Source: Streptomyces sp. CC208A (GTDB taxonomy: Bacteria > Actinomycetota > Actinomycetes > Streptomycetales > Streptomycetaceae). Taken from it: DNA of 64,000 bases. The position numbers and the translations under genes are program-made. The stretch lies in contig NZ_JASCXN010000022.1 in the NCBI RefSeq assembly GCF_030010625.1, forward strand, positions 1-64,000, in the 5' to 3' direction. A model generated the notes under the pieces. It saw nothing but the letters and a program-made list of their open reading frames with translations. It made no database searches and was not told where the DNA came from. Positions 1-7,910 of this stretch are shown here, piece by piece (position 1 is the first letter of the stretch; each line of letters begins with the position of its first letter).

Positions 1-117
1 CGAGCAACCCCGGATGAGCCGCCGCGGGGCGACCACGCCGGAGCGCCCGGACCAGCCGCCCGGATGCAGTCCGCACCTCCCTCGGGAATTACGGATCAAG
101 TCTTAGCTTCCGGCGCC

Positions 118-968
118 ATGACACCTGTGCGAAAGACACGACGCACGATGCCGACGAGGCTGGTGGGGGCGGCGCTTGCGCTGACCCCCACGACCCCCGC
201 TCCCAGGCATGGGACCGGCTGGCATCTCACCCCGACCGGGACCGACGTCCGCATCCGGGGACTGGCCGCGGTGGGCCGCCGCACCGCCTGGGCGGCCGGC
301 TCCCAGGGCACCGTTCTGCGCACCATCGCCACGGCCTCGCCCTGAGCGACCCCGTCGACGGAAGGTTCCGGATCCTCGCCACCCGCGACGGCGGCCGCTC
401 CTGGGAGGTCCTGCCGGACTCCGGGATGCCGGCGGCCCTCCCCGGTGAGGCCGGTTTCGCCGCGAGCGGCCAGTGCCTGGTCTCCGCCGGGCCGCGGGAG
501 GTCCGCTTCGCGACCGGCGGCGGGGCCACCGCCCGGGTGTTCCGCTCCGCCGACCGGGGCCGCACCTGGACCGTCACCGACACCCCGGTGCCGGCCGGCG
601 AGCCGGCCCGCGGCGTCTTCGCCCTCGCCTTCCGCGACCGCGACCGCGACCACGGTCTCGCCGTCGGCGGCGACTACCGGACCGGACAGCCCTCGCCTCA
701 GGCCGCCGCCGTCACCGCCGACGGCGGCCGCACCTGGACCCCGGCCGGCACGCCCCCGCCCGCCTACCGCTCCGGCGTCGCCTGGCTCCCGCACACCCGG
801 GCCGCCGCCCTGGCCGTCGGCCCCACCGGCACCGACCTCACCCTGGACGGCGGCCGCACCTGGCGGACCGTGGACACCGGCTCGTACGACTCCGTGGACT
901 GCGCGCCGGACGGCGGCTGCTGGGCCTCGGGCGAGAAGGGCAGGGTCGCGCGGCTCGCCCGCGGGTGA
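118..968 (+). pseudogene. Broken BNR/Ycf48-like secreted protein gene
   Basis: Two coding segments in different frames make up one gene. Frame 1 (118 to about 325) gives a signal-peptide-like N-terminus and the segment ending 'GSQGTVLRT'. Frame 3 resumes at about 327 with 'RHGLALSDPVDG' and runs to the stop at 968. The second half carries BNR-type 'DGGRTW' repeats (RDGGRSW, DRGRTW, DGGRTW twice), as in Ycf48-like beta-propeller proteins that Streptomyces annotations call oxidoreductases. From memory intact relatives have about 360-380 residues. Here only about 283 codons remain, so roughly 75 codons of propeller plus the reading frame are missing at the join near 320-330. The start could also be ATG at 148. 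A 6-bp run coding for Arg-Asp repeats sits near 630-650. No intact product is expected. Confidence 0.7.
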
Positions 969-981
969 GGCGGGCGCCGGG

Positions 982-1281
982 TCAGGCCGGCGGCTGCTCG
1001 CGGTAGCCGGCCAGGCCCTCGACGGTCTTCGAGGCGTAGAACTCGGTGATCCGGTACGCGCACACGCCCTCGGCGCTGAAGGGGTCGGCCGCCGCGATCC
1101 GCTCGATCTCGGCCCGGTCGACCCCGGCCGCCAGGATCACCCCGCCGTCCCGCGGGTTCTTCCGCCCGGACGCGAGGAAGACGCCCGCGGCGTACTGCTC
1201 GTCGAGCCAGGCGATGTGCGCGTCCATCAGGGCGTCCGCCCGCTCGACGGGCGCGGTGTAGGTCAATTCCAGTACGAACAT
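982..1281 (-). CDS. YciI family protein
   Basis: A 99-residue protein with the compact ferredoxin-like YciI fold: an N-terminal beta strand 'MFVLELTYTAP', a conserved His in 'MDAHIAWLDEQYAAG', 'FLASGRKNPRDGGVILA' and 'ADPFSAEGV'. The His-Asp type active site and length match the family. Members are small putative dehydratase or hydrolase-like domains, but the substrate is unknown. The gene stands alone, facing the broken gene to its left. On the minus strand a TAGCCT -10 box ends 7 bases before the ATG with no Shine-Dalgarno sequence, which suggests a leaderless transcript. Confidence 0.85.
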   Translation of the reverse strand: MFVLELTYTAPVERADALMDAHIAWLDEQYAAGVFLASGRKNPRDGGVILAAGVDRAEIERIAAADPFSAEGVCAYRITEFYASKTVEGLAGYREQPPA

Positions 1282-1344
1282 GGGCGCAAGGCTAACCGGC
1301 GGCGGGCGGAAGGGGGATGCCGCCCGCCGCCGTAGGGTGGCCCC

Positions 1345-2037
1345 ATGGGGATCATCGGGGTTCCGGCGGGGTGGCCCGCCGACGAGGAGACGGCGCTGGA
1401 CGTCCAACGGCGGCTGCGGGGGCGGCTCGTGCTCGGCGAGGAGGGGCCGCCGCCGGGGGAGGGGCACGTCACCGGGCTCGACGTGGCGTACGACGACGAG
1501 CGGGACCTGGTCGCCGCGGCGGCCGTGGTCCTCGACGCCGGGACCCTGGAGGTCGTGGAGGAGGCGACGGCCGTCGGCCGGGTCTCCTTCCCCTACGTGC
1601 CGGGGCTGCTCGCCTTCCGGGAGATCCCGACCGTGCTCGCCGCCCTGGACGCGCTCGCCGCCGACCCCGGGCTGCTGGTCTGCGACGGGTACGGCCTGGC
1701 CCATCCGCGCCGCTTCGGCCTCGCCGCCCACCTCGGCGTGCTCACCGGACGGCCCTCGATCGGCGTCGCCAAGAACCCCTTCACCTTCTCCTACGAGCAA
1801 CCCGGCCAGGACCGGGGCGCGTTCGCACCGCTGCTCGCCGACGGCGAGGAGGTCGGCAGGGCGCTGCGCACCCGGAGCGGGATCAAACCGGTCTTCGTCT
1901 CCGTCGGGCACCGGATCTCCCTCCCCAACGCCTGCGCGCACACCCTCGTCCTCTCCCCGCGCTACCGGATCCCGGAGACCACCCGACACGCCGACGCCCT
2001 CTGCCGCCGCGCGCTCAAGGAGGCCCTGGGCGGCTGA
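1345..2037 (+). CDS. nfi: Endonuclease V (deoxyinosine 3' endonuclease)
   Basis: A 230-residue protein covering the whole endonuclease V family. It nicks DNA (and often RNA) one base 3' of deaminated adenine (inosine), starting repair. The acidic metal-binding motifs are visible: 'GLDVAYDD' (first Asp), 'PYVPGLLAFREIP' (Tyr wedge and Glu), 'LVCDGYGLAHPRRFGLAAHLG' (Asp plus His) and 'SIGVAKNPF' (catalytic Lys region). A TAGGGT -10 box at 1333-1338 ends 6 bases before the ATG and no ribosome site is present, so the mRNA is probably leaderless. The next gene downstream has a DNA-damage-type promoter of its own. Confidence 0.92.
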   Translation: MGIIGVPAGWPADEETALDVQRRLRGRLVLGEEGPPPGEGHVTGLDVAYDDERDLVAAAAVVLDAGTLEVVEEATAVGRVSFPYVPGLLAFREIPTVLAALDALAADPGLLVCDGYGLAHPRRFGLAAHLGVLTGRPSIGVAKNPFTFSYEQPGQDRGAFAPLLADGEEVGRALRTRSGIKPVFVSVGHRISLPNACAHTLVLSPRYRIPETTRHADALCRRALKEALGG

Positions 2038-2077
2038 ACGGCGACCGGACGCCGGGGCCCCGCCGCGCGGAGGCCCG

Positions 2078-2100
2078 TTGTCAGACCCCCACGGCACAGT
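2078..2100 (+). promoter_or_regulatory. Candidate RecA-NDp (PafBC-type) DNA-damage promoter
   Basis: TTGTCAGACCC, six bases, then CACAGT, ending 7 bases before the ATG at 2108. The spacing matches the actinobacterial RecA-independent DNA-damage promoter TTGTCAGTGGC-N6-TAGNNT. The -35-like half matches well; the -10 half matches only at A2 and T6. Compare the better copies at 11730 and 59103. The transcript would be leaderless. Confidence 0.45.
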
Positions 2101-2107
2101 GGATCCC

Positions 2108-2248
2108 ATGACAACCCCCGTCACCACGCCCTCGCGGCGCTCCTCCGCCGGCCGCGCACTGCCCGTCGTCCTCGCCGTCGCCGCGCTCTCCGCGCTCGCC
2201 TGGACCTGCGCCATCCTGTACGTCCTCGCCGACTGGGCCACCGGATGA
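2108..2248 (+). CDS. Small single-span membrane protein
   Basis: A 46-residue protein with a polar Ser/Thr/Arg N-terminus followed by one hydrophobic helix (residues about 18-40, 'PVVLAVAALSALAWTCAILYV') and a short acidic tail. The ATG at 2108 gives a leaderless start just after the RecA-NDp-like promoter at 2078-2100. I do not recognise the family. Its placement beside endonuclease V and its promoter hint at expression after DNA damage, where small membrane proteins in other bacteria act as division inhibitors, but that role is only a guess. Coding bias fits the neighbours. Confidence 0.65.
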   Translation: MTTPVTTPSRRSSAGRALPVVLAVAALSALAWTCAILYVLADWATG

Positions 2249-2315
2249 CCGGCCGCCCGCGAGGGCCCTCCCGCTCCAGGATTCGACCGCCCCGCGAGGC
2301 GGGAAGGAAGAGGAG

Positions 2316-2747
2316 ATGGACCTGTACGCGACCCACCGAAAGCTCGTCTCCTCCGGCTCCCCGCTGGAACCGGAGATCGGCTTCTCCCGCGCGGTACGGC
2401 ACGGCCCGTACGTCTCCGTCGCCGGCACCGCCCCGATCGCGCCCGACGGCACCACCACCGCGCCCGGCGACGTCTACGCCCAGACCGTGCGCTGCCTCGA
2501 CATCGCCGAGGCCGCCCTGCGCGAGGCGGGCGCCCGCCCGGAGGACGTGGTCCGCACCCGCGTGATGCTCACCGACGTCACCACCTGGCGGGAGGCGGCC
2601 CGCGCCCACGGCGAGCGGTTCGCCGCCGTCCGCCCCGCCTGCACCTTCGTCGAGGTGTCCCGCTTCATCGACCCCGAGTGGCTGGTCGAGATCGAGATCG
2701 ACGCGATCGTGGCCGACCACACCGCGCCCGACATGATCGGCTGGTGA
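2316..2747 (+). CDS. RidA family protein (YjgF/YER057c/UK114)
   Basis: A 143-residue protein of the RidA superfamily: 'GFSRAVRHGPYVSVAGTAPI' at the N-terminus, the 'QTVRCLDIAEAALREAGARPEDVVRTRVMLTDV' helix-strand, and the 'RPACTFVEVSRFIDPEWLVEIEIDAIV' C-terminal block. In canonical RidA an Arg near the C-terminal strand binds the imine or enamine substrate carboxylate; here 'RPACTFVEVSRF' places Arg and the acidic residues in the same region. RidA proteins deaminate reactive 2-aminoacrylate-type intermediates, and this branch (Rid subfamily) is of unknown substrate. A strong ribosome site (GGAAGAGGAG) precedes the ATG. Confidence 0.88.
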   Translation: MDLYATHRKLVSSGSPLEPEIGFSRAVRHGPYVSVAGTAPIAPDGTTTAPGDVYAQTVRCLDIAEAALREAGARPEDVVRTRVMLTDVTTWREAARAHGERFAAVRPACTFVEVSRFIDPEWLVEIEIDAIVADHTAPDMIGW

Positions 2748-2771
2748 CCGCCGCACCCCGGCGGGCCTCCC

Positions 2772-3989
2772 TCACTCCGTGTGCGCCACCCGGAAGCGCA
2801 GCCCCGCCGCCCGCAGCCGGGTGATGAGCGCGTCGCCCATCGCCACCGCCGTCGTGACCTGGCCCGCCGTCGCCGGCAGCGGGTCCAGGGCGAGGCAGAG
2901 CGCCGACTCGGCGAGCATCTTCGCCGTCTCGTCGTAGCCGGGATCACCGCCCGCGACCTCGGTGAAGACCCGCCGCCCGCCGCCCTCGCCGACGAACCGG
3001 ACCGTGAACCAGCTGCGGGCCCGGCGTTCGGCGGACGGGCCAGAGCCCGACTTGTAACGGCCCATCAACCATCGGCGTACGACTGGCACTTGGGCCGCCG
3101 TGACGGCCCCGCCGATCGCCGCCGTGCCGCCGATCGCCATCGGCAGGGTCTTCACCGAGGCGTAGTGGCGGTAGCGGAAGTCGGGGCCGTACCGTTCGAG
3201 GGCGGCGGCCGACCGGGCCACCACCTGGGGGTCCAGGGTGGGCAGCGGGAGAGCCCAGGTGCCCGTCTCGGTGCTGAACCGGGGCGCGCCGAGCGGCGCG
3301 TGGGCCCTCCGGCCGACCAACCGGGGCGCGTGCAGGCGCCGTTCGCGGGCCGCCCGCAGGATCTGCCGGCCGCGCCCGAAAGCGGTCAGCGCGGAGGCGA
3401 AGGTGCCGCCGGAGAAGACGGCTCCGGCGCGGACGAAGCCGTCGATCCGCAGCGGTACGCCCTCCGGGAGCTGCTCCACCGTGAACAGCACGCCGAGGTC
3501 GTGCGGGACGGAGTCGAAGCCGCAGGCGTGCACGATCCGGGCACCGGTCTCGCGGGCGCGGGCGTCGTGCCGGACATAGGTCCGGTCGACGAACTCGGCC
3601 TCGCCGGTGAGGTCCAGGTAGTCGGTGCCGGCCTCCGCGCAGGCGGCGACCAGGCCGTCGCCGTACCAGACGTAGGGGCCGACGGTGCTCGCCACCACCC
3701 GGGCCGACTCGGCGAGCGTCCGCAGCGAGGCGGGGTCGCCGGAGTCGGCGAGCAGCAGCGGCAGGCCGGCGCAGTGCGGCCGGCGGGCGGCGAGCCGGTC
3801 CCGCAGCGCCTCCAGTCTGGCGTGCGAGCGGCCGGCGAGGGCCCAGCGGAACCCGGCTGGGGCGTGCTCGGCCAGATACTCCGCGGTGAGCTCGCCCACG
3901 AACCCGGTCGCCCCGTAGAGGACCAGGTCGTACGGCCGCGCCGCCGTGTCCCGGCCGGGCCCCCGCCCCGTGACCGCCGCTGTCTCCAT
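2772..3989 (-). CDS. Saccharopine-dehydrogenase-like NAD(P)-binding reductase
   Basis: A 405-residue protein of the saccharopine dehydrogenase / trans-acting enoyl reductase superfamily. The Rossmann motif 'YDLVLYGATGFVGELTAEYL' lies at about residues 20-40, followed by 'RWALAGRS', 'VASTVGPYVWYG' and 'YLDLTGEAEFVDRTY', all typical of Mycobacterium Rv2449c/Rv2953-like enzymes that reduce enoyl lipids or glycolipid intermediates. The true substrate is unknown. The ATG at 3989 is preferred because the open frame upstream runs through the 9-bp repeat at 4033-4158. The gene is divergent from the acyl-CoA degradation operon, consistent with a lipid role. Confidence 0.82.
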   Translation of the reverse strand: METAAVTGRGPGRDTAARPYDLVLYGATGFVGELTAEYLAEHAPAGFRWALAGRSHARLEALRDRLAARRPHCAGLPLLLADSGDPASLRTLAESARVVASTVGPYVWYGDGLVAACAEAGTDYLDLTGEAEFVDRTYVRHDARARETGARIVHACGFDSVPHDLGVLFTVEQLPEGVPLRIDGFVRAGAVFSGGTFASALTAFGRGRQILRAARERRLHAPRLVGRRAHAPLGAPRFSTETGTWALPLPTLDPQVVARSAAALERYGPDFRYRHYASVKTLPMAIGGTAAIGGAVTAAQVPVVRRWLMGRYKSGSGPSAERRARSWFTVRFVGEGGGRRVFTEVAGGDPGYDETAKMLAESALCLALDPLPATAGQVTTAVAMGDALITRLRAAGLRFRVAHTE

Positions 3990-4032
3990 CGCGCCCCACT
4001 CCCGTCCCGCCCTGTCGCCGAGGCCCTTGAAG

Positions 4033-4158
4033 CCGCCGAAGCCGCCGAAGCCGCCGCAGCCGCCGAAGCCGCCGAAGCCGCCGAAGCCGCCGCAGCCGCC
4101 GAAGCCGCCGAAGCCGCCGAAGCCGCCGAAGCCGCCGAAGCCGTCGAAGCCGTCGAAG
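4033..4158. repeat. 9-bp tandem repeat array (CCGCCGAAG), 14 units
   Basis: Twelve consecutive 9-bp units CCGCCGAAG (units 3 and 7 are CCGCCGCAG), followed by two degenerate CCGTCGAAG units. The first eight units form a 36-bp higher-order repeat present twice. The array lies between the divergent starts at 3989 and 4305. It is open in several frames (Lys-Pro-Pro on the plus strand, Phe-Gly-Gly on the minus strand), which follows from the 9-bp period rather than from coding. Confidence 0.95.
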
Positions 4159-4244
4159 TCCTCGACGCCGTCGGCGGAGGATAGCGGACCCGCTCGGATC
4201 CTCGAATTTCCAAGCGCTTGCTCGGCCCGGGGCTTGTGCCGAGT

Positions 4245-4262
4245 GGAACACGTTCCTAGCAT
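4245..4262 (+). promoter_or_regulatory. Candidate KstR/TetR-type operator and -10 box of the acyl-CoA operon
   Basis: GGAACACGTTCC (4245-4256) is a perfect dyad with a 2-bp centre and contains AAC-NN-GTT, the core of the actinobacterial KstR operator (TNNAACNNGTTNNA). It directly abuts a TAGCAT -10 box (4257-4262), about 42 bases before the ATG at 4305. A repressor bound here would block the promoter of the CoA transferase operon. Confidence 0.55.
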
Positions 4263-4304
4263 CGTCGGTGTTACATCATTGGTGTCACACACTCTGGGGG
4301 CTCG

Positions 4305-5462
4305 ATGGAGACGAGGCAGACCGAGCGGACGGGCCCGCTCGCCGGGGTCCGGGTCGTGGAGCTCGCCGGCATCGGCCCCGGCCCCTTCGCCGCCATGCTC
4401 CTCGCCGACCTCGGCGCCGACGTCGTCCGCGTCGACCGGCCCGGCGGCCCCGGCCTCGGCGTCGACCCGGCCAAGGACCTCACCAACCGCAACAAGCGCT
4501 CGGTCCTCGTCGACCTCAAGGCCCCCGGAGGCCCGGCCGCCGTCCTCGACCTCGTGGAGCGCGCCGACGTCCTGATCGAGGGGTACCGCCCCGGCGTCGC
4601 CGAGCGCCTCGGCGTCGGCCCCGACGCCTGCCTCGCCCGCAACCCCCGGCTCGCCTACGGCCGGATGACCGGTTGGGGTCAGGAAGGACCGCTCGCCCCC
4701 ACCGCGGGACACGACATCGGCTACATCGCCGTCACCGGCGCCCTCGGCATGATCGGCCCCGACCCGGACGGCCCGCCGACCGTCCCCGTCAACCTGCTCG
4801 GCGACTACGCGGGCGGCTCGCTCTACCTCGTCATCGGCGTCCTCGCCGCCCTCCAGCACGCCCGCGCCCACGGCGAGGGCCAGGTCGTGGACGCCGCCAT
4901 CGTCGACGGCACCGCCCACCTCACCACCATGATCCACGCCATGCTCACGGCCGGCGGCTGGCAGGACCGGCGCGGGGTCAACCTCCTCGACGGCGGCTGC
5001 CCCTTCTACGGCGTCTACGCGACCTCCGACGGCGGCCACATGGCCGTCGGCGCGCTGGAAGAACGCTTCTACGACGAGTTCGCCCGCCTCCTCGGCCTCG
5101 ACGAGGCCACCGCCCTGCGCCGCGACCTCGCCCGCTGGCCCGAGCTGCGCGAGGCCGTCGCCGCGCGCTTCCGGAGCCGTACCCGGACCGAGTGGACCGA
5201 GGTCTTCGAGGGCACCGACGCCTGCGTCGCCCCCGTCCTCTCGCTCCGTGAGGCCCCCGCCCACCCGCACCTCGCGGCCCGCGCCACCTTCGCCGAGCAC
5301 GGCGGACTCGTCCAGCCCGCGCCCGCGCCCCGCTTCTCCGCCACCCCCGGCACGCTCCGCACCGGCCCCGCCCTGCCGGGCGCCGACACCGCCGAGGTCG
5401 CCCGCGACTGGGCCGTCCCCGCCCTGAACGCCCCGTCCCCCCAGGAGTCGAAGACCGCATGA
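4305..5462 (+). CDS. CaiB/BaiF (class III) CoA transferase family protein
   Basis: A 385-residue protein of the class III CoA-transferase / alpha-methylacyl-CoA racemase family. The N-terminal 'GPLAGVRVVELAGIGPGPFAAMLLADLGADVVRVDRP' and 'NKRSVLVDLKAPGG' are diagnostic. The catalytic Asp lies in 'NLLGDYAGGS' (Asp167). The 'GIGPGPFAAMLLADLGA' form and 'RMTGWGQEGPLAPTAGHDIGYIAVTG' favour the alpha-methylacyl-CoA racemase side, which epimerises 2-methyl branched acyl-CoAs before beta-oxidation. It is first in an operon with an acyl-CoA dehydrogenase (4-bp ATGA overlap), thiolase and multifunctional beta-oxidation enzyme. Confidence 0.88.
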   Translation: METRQTERTGPLAGVRVVELAGIGPGPFAAMLLADLGADVVRVDRPGGPGLGVDPAKDLTNRNKRSVLVDLKAPGGPAAVLDLVERADVLIEGYRPGVAERLGVGPDACLARNPRLAYGRMTGWGQEGPLAPTAGHDIGYIAVTGALGMIGPDPDGPPTVPVNLLGDYAGGSLYLVIGVLAALQHARAHGEGQVVDAAIVDGTAHLTTMIHAMLTAGGWQDRRGVNLLDGGCPFYGVYATSDGGHMAVGALEERFYDEFARLLGLDEATALRRDLARWPELREAVAARFRSRTRTEWTEVFEGTDACVAPVLSLREAPAHPHLAARATFAEHGGLVQPAPAPRFSATPGTLRTGPALPGADTAEVARDWAVPALNAPSPQESKTA

Positions 5463-6610
5463 AGCGCACCCTCTACACCGACGACCACGAGGCCTTCCGG
5501 GCGGTCGTCCGCACCTTCCTGGAGAAGGAGGTGCTGCCCCACTACGCGCAGTGGGAGAAGGACGGCATCGTCTCCCGCGAGGCGTGGCTCGCCGCCGGAC
5601 GGCAGGGCCTCCTCGGCATCGCCGTCGACGAGGAGTACGGCGGTGGCGGCAACCCCGACTTCCGGTACGCCTCCGTCCTCGCCGAGGAGTTCACCAGGGC
5701 CGCCGCCCCCGGCCTCGCCATCGGCCTGCACAACGACATCATCGGCCCGTACCTCACCAAGCTCGCCACCGACGAGCAGAAGCGGCGCTGGCTGCCCGGC
5801 TTCTGCTCCGGCGAGACCGTCACCGCCATCGCGATGACCGAGCCCGGCGCCGGCTCCGACCTCCAGGGCATCCGCACCACCGCCGAGGACCGCGGCGACC
5901 ACTGGGTGCTCAACGGCTCCAAGACCTTCATCTCCAACGGCATCCTCGCCGACCTGGTGATCGTCGTCGCCAGGACCACCCCCGAGGGCGGCGCCCACGG
6001 CCTCTCCCTCCTCGTCGTCGAACGCGGCATGGAAGGCTTCGAACGCGGCCGCAACCTCGACAAGATCGGCCAGAAGGCGCAGGACACCGCCGAACTCTTC
6101 TTCGAGGACGTCCGCGTCCCCAAGGAGAACCTCCTCGGCGAGCTCAACGGCGCCTTCGTCCACCTGATGACCAACCTCGCACAGGAGCGGCTCGCCATCG
6201 CCGTCGCGGGCATCGCCGGCGCCGAGCACCTCCTGGAGCTCACCACGCGGTACGTGAAGGAGCGCGAGGCCTTCGGCCGCCCGCTCGCCAAGCTCCAGCA
6301 CGTGCGCTTCGAGATCGCCGAGATGGCCACCGAGTGCGCCGTGACACGGGCCTTCGTCGACCGGTGCATCGCCGAGCATGCCAATCCAGAGGGCTTCGGC
6401 CTCGACCCGGTCAACGCCTCCATGGCCAAGTGGTGGGCGACCGAGCTCCAGAAGCGGGTCGCCGACCGCTGTCTGCAACTGCACGGGGGATACGGCTACA
6501 TGAGCGAATTCCCGGTGGCCCGCGCCTTCACCGACGGCCGCATCCAGACCATCTACGGCGGCACGACGGAGATCATGAAGGAGATCATCGGCCGGTCGCT
6601 GCTCGGCTGA
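5459..6610 (+). CDS. Acyl-CoA dehydrogenase (LCAD/IVD-like)
   Basis: A 383-residue flavoenzyme for the first oxidation step of beta-oxidation, FAD-bound and passing electrons to ETF. Family motifs: 'AMTEPGAGSDLQGIRTTAE', 'LNGSKTFISNG', 'IGQKAQDTAELFFEDVRVP', 'REAFGRPLAKLQHVRFEIAEM', 'QLHGGYGYM' and 'QTIYGGTTEIMKEIIGRSLL'. The Tyr-Gly-Gly version of the C-terminal motif lacks the usual catalytic Glu, so the base is probably Glu260 on helix G ('EHLLELTTRYV'), as in LCAD and isovaleryl-CoA dehydrogenase. The start overlaps the CoA transferase stop (ATGA), so translation is likely coupled. Confidence 0.93.
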   Translation: MKRTLYTDDHEAFRAVVRTFLEKEVLPHYAQWEKDGIVSREAWLAAGRQGLLGIAVDEEYGGGGNPDFRYASVLAEEFTRAAAPGLAIGLHNDIIGPYLTKLATDEQKRRWLPGFCSGETVTAIAMTEPGAGSDLQGIRTTAEDRGDHWVLNGSKTFISNGILADLVIVVARTTPEGGAHGLSLLVVERGMEGFERGRNLDKIGQKAQDTAELFFEDVRVPKENLLGELNGAFVHLMTNLAQERLAIAVAGIAGAEHLLELTTRYVKEREAFGRPLAKLQHVRFEIAEMATECAVTRAFVDRCIAEHANPEGFGLDPVNASMAKWWATELQKRVADRCLQLHGGYGYMSEFPVARAFTDGRIQTIYGGTTEIMKEIIGRSLLG

Positions 6611-6656
6611 CCCAGACCCCGGCTTACCGAAAAACCCTCACCGCGAAAGGCTTCCC

Positions 6657-7871
<1,215 letters not shown>

Positions 7872-7910
7872 CCTCCCCGTCCGCACCCCTCAACCGGAGA
7901 AGCAGCAGTC

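Noticed and set aside
1..117. Gene or RNA at the left edge
   Set aside because: No coding frame with sensible composition and no RNA structure could be supported in these bases.
4033..4158. CRISPR-like array
   Set aside because: The units are 9 bp without spacers and there are no cas genes; it is a simple tandem repeat.
2772..5300. An 842-codon minus-strand frame that would fuse Phe-Gly-Gly repeats (nucleoporin-like) to the reductase
   Set aside because: The repeats follow from the 9-bp array being open in several frames. The family N-terminus and normal length fit the ATG at 3989, and the longer frame runs through the divergent promoter and CoA transferase gene.
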